Shown here: piece by piece, positions 60,091 through 64,000 of the stretch
Layout of the letters: each line of letters opens with the position of its first letter
Numbering within the stretch: the first letter of the stretch is position 1
NCBI GenBank assembly: GCA_025642065.1
Contig: JAODUP010000561.1
Coordinates: forward strand, 248,001-312,000
Source of the DNA: Paralvinella palmiformis
Taxonomy: Eukaryota > Annelida > Polychaeta > Terebellida > Alvinellidae
Direction: 5' to 3'
Length of the DNA: 64,000 nt
The notes under the pieces: model-generated
Databases searched by the model: none
Seen by the model: only the letters and a program-made list of their open reading frames with translations
Told to the model about the DNA's origin: nothing
Translations under genes and position numbers: made by a program

Positions 60091-62866
60091 CATCGCGCTA
60101 TCAGAGAAGAACGGTCCAGATGTCAACAATATCTTGTCGCGCGTGAGAGATACTTAACTAACCCCGGTCAGCTTAAGACCAATGACGACTCCTGTTTATC
60201 AACCTTGGCCTTGGGAGTGGTAAGTTAGCCGATCAAGTGAAAGTGTTAGCTGATACTTGTCGGGGGGGGGGGGGAGACACGTGACGAATGGTGTGTGTTG
60301 TTTTTTTGGCACTTCTCCACCCGATTACTTGAATCAATTATGTGTTGGTGAAGTGCTCTTGGGGTGCTTGATTCGTTTTGTCTTCTTTTTCTGTTAGCCA
60401 TCGAGTATAATTCATTTATGCAGTTATCACTACGTGGAACCCGTGTGTGGGTGGGGGGAGGGGGAAGTCTGTAGTGGTATCTGGATACAAAATGTTGCTG
60501 CGTGACGACAGTCCATTGAAGCCAATGATATCTAGTTACCAGATGGTAGAGGATTGTTTTTTTTAAAATTGTGTTTCGATATTAAGTAGCTATGGCTGAT
60601 CGTAGAAGTACGAGTTCGTGACGTTCAGCTTCAGGCTGGGTGGGTGGGTGCCCGCCGTCTACTAAACAACGTGCGTGCGTGCGTGCGCGCTGCTTAAAGA
60701 ACAGCCGACAAATTCATCAGGCTTCGTGGATTATGCGTTTGCATTAACGAGGAGTAGGACTATGAATCCGCAAGTTGTGTGACTTACCTTAATTTGTTCA
60801 ACTAGATCTAATACTTTTAATCGTCGATGTCGAGTGATGGATGGCTAAGGCCGAACTGATGTTGTCCCGAGGATGATCATCACGGGGAATTTCGCTGTCT
60901 AATGGATTAATCAGCTGCTGGAGTGGATTCCTTCTAAATGGCGATTTGACGGTGATGTAATGTGGCGTTATGGTTACTACAGTTGGTGGGGAGGTGACGC
61001 TTCGTTGAGGTGTCATCCCATGCACGACCTGCTGCGTGAAGCTGCCTACATGCACATCAGTGTTAAGCTGGGTACGGCTGGTCTTAAATCTAAATGCGCG
61101 GATGTGATTTTTCACCGGGATTTTTCTCCAATTACAGCATTAAAGGATATGGCTTAACTAACCTATATAGGTGTGCTGTTACATTTTAAAAGTTTTCTCA
61201 GTTTCGTTGTATCAGTCAGGTCCCCGGTAAATAAATTCAATGGTTATTTGCTCATCCTTTTATGATTTTTTGAGGGTTTAAATTAAATTTCATAAAGATA
61301 AATTTCTCATAAAATTATTTCTGCTTACAGTTTTGAGTACATGTAAGGGAACACGATTCTATAAATCCACATACGTAGATGCAATCAAGCAAATCAACAA
61401 ACTAATGGAAATACATGTATACCTGTGTGCATGAACACACACACACACACACATGTCACATGTTACCTTGTTCTAAGTAACTAATCACCTGTATTATAAC
61501 CAGAACTAATATTGTCATCATTGACCCCGTATATTACAGTATATAATAATACTGTTGCCAAACAAAGTCAACATAGTGTGCTGTGTTAATTACACGAAGA
61601 GAGGTAAATATTGACATGGTGTATATGATATGTGGCTAAATACACAAGAGAGAGAGCAGGAGAGTGAATAAGAGAGAGCTTATGCCAAGTAATCCGTATG
61701 TTTGAAGAGTTGGCTGGTGTTTGTTTGTATTCTCGACATAGTCTGAGCCACAGTCCACTGTTCGTATAGCATGTTAAACAGCTTGATAGTTTTCTCGTTC
61801 TGTTACTATAAGTCTGGTTGTTAAGTAGCCAGTCTTTACCACTCTCACTCACTCGGGGACTGTGTTGATTCAGAGTTGTTCAATTATTGTAGATAATCCT
61901 TTGGCCGTAATCTCATGAACGCGAATGTCTTGTGTAATGAGGCCGCACTTAGTGAAATGTAGAGGCGGCGCGACCTCTAATGCTGGTTTGCCGCCATAGC
62001 TCCATCAATAGGCTTCGCTGTTGATCCAGGGTTTGGCGGAATATCAATACCATTAGAACGTTGATGCTGCTAGGGTTTGGATCCTGGTCATACTCGGGTT
62101 TGTGGAATGTTTCCTCGGAAATTTACCTCTTGGCCATATTTTCCATATGTGACCAGTGCCGGTGTTAAACAAACCGCCCAATCGTTGGCTGGCTCACTCA
62201 CTCATTCATTCACTCAGCCTGCAGATCCCTTAGTCCACTGAGTTAGAAATAAGTGGTTGAGGGAAAGTTTTTTTATGTTCAAGAAACTATGCAACTTCTA
62301 GAGGTGACTGATGATATGAATACCGATTTCTTTTGGAAAAATGATATTAGAATATTAGACATTTTTTTAAAATCTATTGTATAGATCAGATGAGTTTAGG
62401 TTTACGTCACTTATCTGAGTATAAATTCAGGAAAAACGGTACATAATGAAATAAAACCAAATTTTAAAACATTTTTGTTTATCAATAGTATGTTCTTGAA
62501 GTTGTTACACATTACAGAATACAGTGTTGACAAGTATTGAAATAGTTATCAGCCCAGACCTACACCACCCCTGACAGACTTTAGGGCACTAGGGGATGAT
62601 TTGGATATTGTGTACAAAAGCAAATAAAGGGAACCTTCCATTACAAAGTATTTATAACTAACATCAATTAAGTGAGCTGTGACTATTTATGATAACCGGT
62701 TCTCTGCTTTCAGCTAAATACCACTCCATATTATATTGTTGTTACTTCATTACACTGTCATGTTACACCTATGCATATATATATATATTTTTTAATTTCA
62801 GATAGAGCCACCAATCTTCCTATGGGCCCATTGCATGTTGACCGTACAGATAATAGTAAATATCTG
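30581..62866 (+). CDS. WDR62/MAPKBP1: WDR62/MAPKBP1-family WD40 scaffold protein, 3'-incomplete at window edge
   Basis: Exons: 30581-30646, 44484-44575, 45350-45470, 47353-47445, 47554-47670, 47965-48060, 48258-48440, 49946-50106, 50409-50598, 51295-51438, 51722-51788, 52375-52489, 53948-54039, 54408-54607, 54896-55014, 55155-55406, 55633-55734, 55962-56130, 56392-56509, 57160-57198, 62802-62866. All are GT-AG and in frame, giving 867 residues so far; the last exon ends in phase 0 and the gene continues right. Two WD40 propellers span about residues 30-720 ([48 protein letters not shown]). Diagnostic segments are [31 protein letters not shown] and LPSWAKR. Vertebrate relatives scaffold JNK signalling (both) and act at centrosomes and spindle poles (WDR62); invertebrates usually have one such gene, so the two names cannot be separated here. 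The start exon ([15 protein letters not shown]) is a phase-compatible match to the position of the vertebrate N-terminus; it and the two last exons are the least certain. Intron 1 is 13.8 kb. Confidence 0.92.
33115..33926. mobile_element. hAT-like non-autonomous DNA element, 812 bp
   Basis: Ends are CAGGGTTGGGTCGGATGTAC and, inverted, CAGGGTTTGGGGCGAGTACA. The flanks GTACCTGT (33107-33114) and GTATGTGT (33927-33934) match at 6 of 8 bases, consistent with an old 8-bp duplication. The interior contains clustered TGTACTTGTACTC-type repeats near the right end and a long hairpin. No transposase frame was seen. Located in intron 1 of WDR62/MAPKBP1. Confidence 0.75.
33466..33520. repeat. Near-perfect 26-bp inverted repeat with 3-bp loop
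   Basis: Left arm 33466-33491 and right arm 33495-33520 pair over 26 bp with one mismatch around the loop GGC; the arms contain CAATATGTTATGCA and TGCATAACATATTG. It lies inside the 33115-33926 element. The tiny loop argues against a microRNA precursor. Confidence 0.93.
34615..34928. mobile_element. MITE-like element, copy 1 (314 bp)
   Basis: Begins CAGCCTTTTCAGT and ends AAAAGGCTG, an inverted terminal repeat. Shares with 41252-41662 long blocks such as CCCCTTACAAAAAGTAG, TGGCCGTGGGGTAGTGGTAG, TCCCACTAACACAGTA and AGACGAC with TATAGCGTCGGA. No clear target duplication; no coding capacity. Confidence 0.8.
36395..36640. repeat. Dispersed repeat, copy 2 (pair with 29455-29650)
   Basis: Same orientation and block order as the copy at 29455-29650. 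It carries an additional local duplication around TACTTGAAGTAGGTATTC. Located in intron 1 of WDR62/MAPKBP1. Confidence 0.65.
38745..38930. repeat. Poly-T/A low-complexity DNA with long (TA)n
   Basis: Homopolymer-rich T and A runs precede a (TA)n tract of about 43 bp (38884-38926). Short open frames here are compositional. Assembly error is likely in such DNA. Confidence 0.9.
41062..41244. repeat. Tandem triplication of a 61-bp unit
   Basis: Three units start at about 41062, 41123 and 41184, each with CATATAATTTAGTAAAGTCA and ACGTAGGTGAC. Units one and two are nearly identical; the third lacks a few bases at its end. The array ends 7 bp before the MITE-like element at 41252. Confidence 0.95.
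41252..41662. mobile_element. MITE-like element, copy 2 (411 bp)
   Basis: The left end TCAGCCTTTTCAGTAG and the inverted right end TCAGCCTTTTCAATAG match at 15 of 16 bases. It is homologous to 34615-34928 throughout, with extra internal G-rich sequence. No transposase frame was seen; superfamily unassigned because no target duplication could be read. Confidence 0.8.
41900..42086 (+). mobile_element. tRNA-derived SINE (family A), best-preserved copy, with 15-bp target duplication
   Basis: Starts AGGGCGCCTCCGTGGTCTAG, with box B GTTCGAATCCC, the body TTTCACTTCGTCTCATTACC, and the tail CACAAAAGTGGCCGTAAAAC plus ATC repeats. Flanks TCTCCAGTGGGATCG at 41885-41899 and 42087-42101 are identical. 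The insertion is at the edge of a LINE remnant. Confidence 0.95.
42105..43291 (-). pseudogene. Decayed non-LTR retrotransposon fragment with RNase H domain
   Basis: On the minus strand, three frames together give an RNase H1-like domain: [10 protein letters not shown] (catalytic Asp codon about 42969-42971), [14 protein letters not shown] (Glu about 42855), VIIHSDSMG (Asp about 42780) and [27 protein letters not shown] near 42630. The DEDD residues survive, but stops and frameshifts break the frame. Such a domain occurs in the I-like group of LINEs. The reverse transcriptase part is missing; the fragment ends at an AC microsatellite. Located in intron 1 of WDR62/MAPKBP1. Confidence 0.8.
43292..43415. 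repeat. AC-rich compound microsatellite
   Basis: ACACAC runs interrupted by AAACAAAC and TCATAC motifs, abutting the LINE fragment. Confidence 0.92.
43485..43694 (-). other. GC-richer 69-codon minus frame, possible second retroelement fragment
   Basis: The frame contains [19 protein letters not shown] and [15 protein letters not shown] and is clearly richer in GC than flanking DNA. It lies just beyond the LINE RNase H fragment on the same strand. It may be part of the 5' region of another non-LTR element, but I could not identify it firmly. Confidence 0.3.
44378..44425. repeat. (AC)n(AG)n microsatellite upstream of WDR62/MAPKBP1 exon 2
   Basis: ACACAC followed by a long GAGA run about 60 bp before the exon at 44484. 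Confidence 0.95.
45491..45670 (+). mobile_element. SINE family A copy with diverged head and target duplication
   Basis: The body (TTTCACTTCGCCTCATTA, CAGCCCATTTAGCCTACCTT) and the tail (CACAAAAGTGGCCATAAAGC) match family A; the tRNA-like head differs from other copies. Flanks TCCATAAACAGAGAT at 45476-45490 and 45671-45685 are identical. The 5' flank begins 5 bp after the exon ending at 45470. Confidence 0.9.
45812..45970 (+). mobile_element. tRNA-derived SINE, family D
   Basis: Head GCGCTCTGATAGCTCAGTGG (box A-like) and GTGTTTGAATCCGGC (box B-like), then a body with GAGGTGTGACCTGCACTGAG and the tail ACCAACCAACCAACCAA. The tail motif recurs near 53310-53335. Confidence 0.8.
46230..46290 (-). 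mobile_element. Fragment of SINE family E
   Basis: ACTTTACAATATTATTATCC and the following GACTTAGTCATGTTTATTG match the 3' part of the element at 46876-47185 in the same orientation. Confidence 0.65.
46876..47185 (-). mobile_element. tRNA-derived SINE, family E, full length
   Basis: On the minus strand the head is CGAGCCATGATAGTGCAGTT and GTGGGTTTGAGGCTCC (box A/B-like). The body follows and the end has GCTCTAAG/GCAGCTTCTAGC and AGGGCGCTATATAAATATC. Lies in the intron before WDR62/MAPKBP1 exon 47353-47445. Target duplication not clear. Confidence 0.8.
47671..47720. repeat. (GT)n(GA)n microsatellite starting at a splice donor
   Basis: The donor of exon 47554-47670 (GTAGTG) runs straight into the GT tract, so the tract length sets the sequence just after the donor. 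Confidence 0.92.
49379..49555 (+). mobile_element. SINE family A copy with 15-bp target duplication
   Basis: Head GGGTGCCTCCATGGTCTAGC, decayed box B (GTTTGAATTTC), body, and tail CACAAAAGTGGCCATAAAAC with ATC repeats. Flanks ATCCACCTGATCCCA at 49364-49378 and 49556-49570 are identical. Confidence 0.93.
50222..50353. repeat. Compound microsatellite (CACT/CTCT/CTAT/GT/TA)
   Basis: Successive CACTCACT, CTCTCT, CTATCTAT, GTGT and TATA runs end about 55 bp before the exon at 50409. Confidence 0.95.
52860..52995 (+). mobile_element. tRNA-derived SINE-like segment, family F
   Basis: CCACCTTGTAGCACAGTTGA resembles a tRNA box A region and TAGAATTCGAATCCCAC a box B region about 50 bp later. A body with TTCATCTGATCTATCAGGG follows. 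Ends not defined. Confidence 0.6.
55508..55573. repeat. (AC)n(TA)n microsatellite
   Basis: CACACA, a (TA)n run and further ACAC repeats in the intron between exons 55155-55406 and 55633-55734. Confidence 0.93.
56665..56721. repeat. (GT)n(GA)n microsatellite
   Basis: TGTGTG and GAGAGA runs in the intron after exon 56392-56509; a poly-G run is at 56555-56564. Confidence 0.93.
57240..57345 (+). mobile_element. Decayed SINE family A copy
   Basis: A tRNA-like head (TCCATGGCTGAACTGGTAAT, GTGCTTCGAATCTG) and a remnant of the tail (GTGCACAAAAGTGATCAGAA) are recognisable, with the middle missing. Confidence 0.5.
57358..57402. repeat. Short tandem repeat of an ~11-bp unit
   Basis: ACGCAATCAAT-type units repeat about four times (CACGCAATCAATACGCAATC onward). 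Confidence 0.85.
58890..59175. repeat. AATTACAATTA-rich repeat, related to 38270-38410
   Basis: Repeated CAATTACAATTAT blocks and their inverse TAATTGTAATTG occur several times; the core at about 58956-58995 is palindromic. A similar mix is found at 38270-38410. Class unknown. Confidence 0.55.
59292..59425 (+). mobile_element. Decayed tRNA-derived SINE-like segment
   Basis: GGTTCCCAGATTGCACAGTTG and GTAGGTTCAAATCTTAG have box A- and box B-like spacing and content. No tail or target duplication could be defined. Confidence 0.5.
60058..60088. repeat. (GT)n microsatellite forming an acceptor-proximal tract
   Basis: About 15 GT units run straight into GCAG at 60087-60090, in front of the exon-like segment at 60091. 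Confidence 0.93.
60091..60219 (+). other. Exon-like segment, phase-incompatible with neighbouring WDR62/MAPKBP1 exons
   Basis: 43 codons are open from an AG acceptor to a strong GTAAGT donor, encoding a charged stretch ([20 protein letters not shown] then YLTNPGQL) when read in phase 0. The flanking exons (57160-57198 and 62802-62866) join directly in phase 1, and in phase 1 this segment would hit a TGA after 18 codons. It may be an alternative exon, an exon of an internal-promoter isoform, a poison exon, or chance. It is rich in CpG. Confidence 0.35.
60590..61100. promoter_or_regulatory. CpG-rich island inside the WDR62/MAPKBP1 intron
   Basis: CpG is visibly frequent (for example CGTGCGTGCGTGCGCGC near 60670) against a CpG-poor, AT-rich background. 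This resembles the FBXO11/EFCAB11 promoter segment in composition. Promoter activity is inferred only. Confidence 0.3.
60798..61115 (-). CDS. Hypothetical 105-codon minus-strand frame in a CpG-rich island
   Basis: The frame starts [11 protein letters not shown], has normal amino-acid mix ([20 protein letters not shown]) and ends IKSIRSS. Eleven bases past its stop lies a good minus-strand donor (AAG followed by GTAAGT, about 60784-60789). It could be a first exon of an antisense transcript, or only an open frame in CpG-rich DNA. No homologue is recognised. Confidence 0.18.
   Translation of the reverse strand: MKNHIRAFRFKTSRTQLNTDVHVGSFTQQVVHGMTPQRSVTSPPTVVTITPHYITVKSPFRRNPLQQLINPLDSEIPRDDHPRDNISSALAIHHSTSTIKSIRSS
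62000..62195 (+). mobile_element. Decayed SINE-like segment related to family D
   Basis: GCCATAGCTCCATCAATAGG, GGGTTTGGATCCTGG and the tail-like GTGACCAGTGCCGGTGTTAA resemble the family at 45812-45970. Boundaries are unclear. Confidence 0.4.
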
Positions 62867-63861
62867 GTAAGTGTAAGCAGTTGGCTATCAGCAGAACTCT
62901 GCTTCTTTCTTTTTTCACAAATTATGGATTACCAAAAAACAGCAACAGTAGTAGATTTTGCATAGCCATCAGGCATGGGAAGAATGCCTCACATATATTC
63001 AAATGCAACTACTTTCCAATTTCATATACGCAATTATTAATGCTGAATCAATGAATAGAAAAAAGTATTGGAATATCAATGCATTTTATTTAAAATTTTC
63101 ATGAAAACGTTTACTTCATGAATACTTCATGTATCATAACATAATTTTGATGCTCACTCAGTTTTATTTAATTATACAACATAACATTTCTGTAAATATC
63201 TGTAAGCATACCTGTGTGTACCTCATTTTTATATTACTATATTTTTCTAAATTATTTTCCTCCATAAATAAATTCTTTTGGGCTATAATTCACATGTCCT
63301 CAAACCTTTGAAGAAAAGCACTAATCTGAAATAGTAAAAGCATAAAGGCACTAATCTGAACCGTATATATTTAATCAAAGGACGACAAATGACTGGAATG
63401 TACTCGCAACTCATGTAGCGAATGGACTTCCACTAAATATGTTTGAAGTCTGGGTTAAATAAAAATAGGAAGAGTCACCATTATGATATGTGATGATCTG
63501 CTAAATAATACCTTGTTTAGGTAACAGATACCGCTAAAGGTGTAAAATAAAATAGATAAATGGGCAAAATGAAACGACTGTCGCCTAAACTACTTTGTTT
63601 TCATCAGTTTAGAGAAGCTTTCTAATATTGGCTGCAGCTAATCATTCTGCAATTATTCAGACTGTTAAATAAGATTACAGGTATTTTTGATTGAAGTGAA
63701 TTATAAACGGCTGTAATGTGTTGATCTCAGTGATTCAAAGTTACAGAAGAGCATCCTGGTCACATGGAATTATGAAGATATTTTTCTGTTCTGGTTAAAT
63801 ATTACAATTTTTTTATATAATAAAACTGTGACTGAAATCAGTCTTTGAATATGATATTCTG

Positions 63862-63865
<4 letters not shown>

Positions 63866-63957
<92 letters not shown>
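63866..63957. repeat. (TA)n(GT)n(TA)n microsatellite
   Basis: Long TA, TGTG and TA runs near the right edge, inside the intron after exon 62802-62866. The other DNA from 62867 to 64000 shows no coding signal. Confidence 0.95.
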
Positions 63958-63960
<3 letters not shown>

Positions 63961-64000
63961 TGAGGGGAATAATTGTATGTTAAATTGAAATTGGAGTAAT

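Overview
The window is nuclear DNA of an animal, most likely a lophotrochozoan and probably a mollusc. Support for this is AT-rich DNA, short exons with GT-AG introns, many microsatellites, several tRNA-derived SINE families, and four conserved animal genes. The species cannot be fixed from sequence alone. I rebuilt the genes by hand from protein similarity, splice signals and reading phase. Within each of the four gene models every listed junction keeps the frame; the one exon-like segment that does not fit (60091-60219) is kept outside the model. No transcript data were available.

Layout, left to right. (1) 485-4052 (+): 3' part of CCS, the copper chaperone for superoxide dismutase; its first exon with the MxCxxC copper-binding domain lies off the left edge. 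A ~32-copy, 23-bp minisatellite fills much of one intron. (2) 4053-7561: tail-to-tail intergenic space with simple repeats. (3) 7562-19885 (-): a complete 18-exon FBXO11 (F-box, right-handed beta-helix, UBR zinc finger), predicted at 890 aa. (4) 19886-20185: a 300-bp head-to-head promoter region shared by FBXO11 and the next gene. (5) 20186-26715 (+): a complete 6-exon EFCAB11 (177 aa). (6) 26716-30580: gene-poor spacer. (7) 30581 to beyond the right edge (+): the single invertebrate counterpart of WDR62/MAPKBP1, with 21 coding exons placed (867 residues so far) and a 13.8-kb first intron crowded with transposons.

The genes do not form a pathway or operon. CCS loads copper into SOD1. FBXO11 is a substrate receptor of an SCF ubiquitin ligase. 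EFCAB11 is a small EF-hand protein. WDR62/MAPKBP1 is a WD40 scaffold linked to JNK signalling and, in vertebrates, to centrosomes and spindle poles.

The accessory content lies in the introns. It includes SINE copies bounded by target-site duplications, two hAT-like non-autonomous DNA elements with TIRs and 8-bp duplications, a second MITE-like family, a decayed LINE RNase H fragment, a near-perfect 26-bp hairpin, and tandem duplications. The observations most worth checking are the eroded metal site of the CCS SOD-like domain, a CpG-rich island with a phase-incompatible exon inside WDR62/MAPKBP1, and the transposon copies with intact insertion marks. I found no clear sign of a wholly new biological system.
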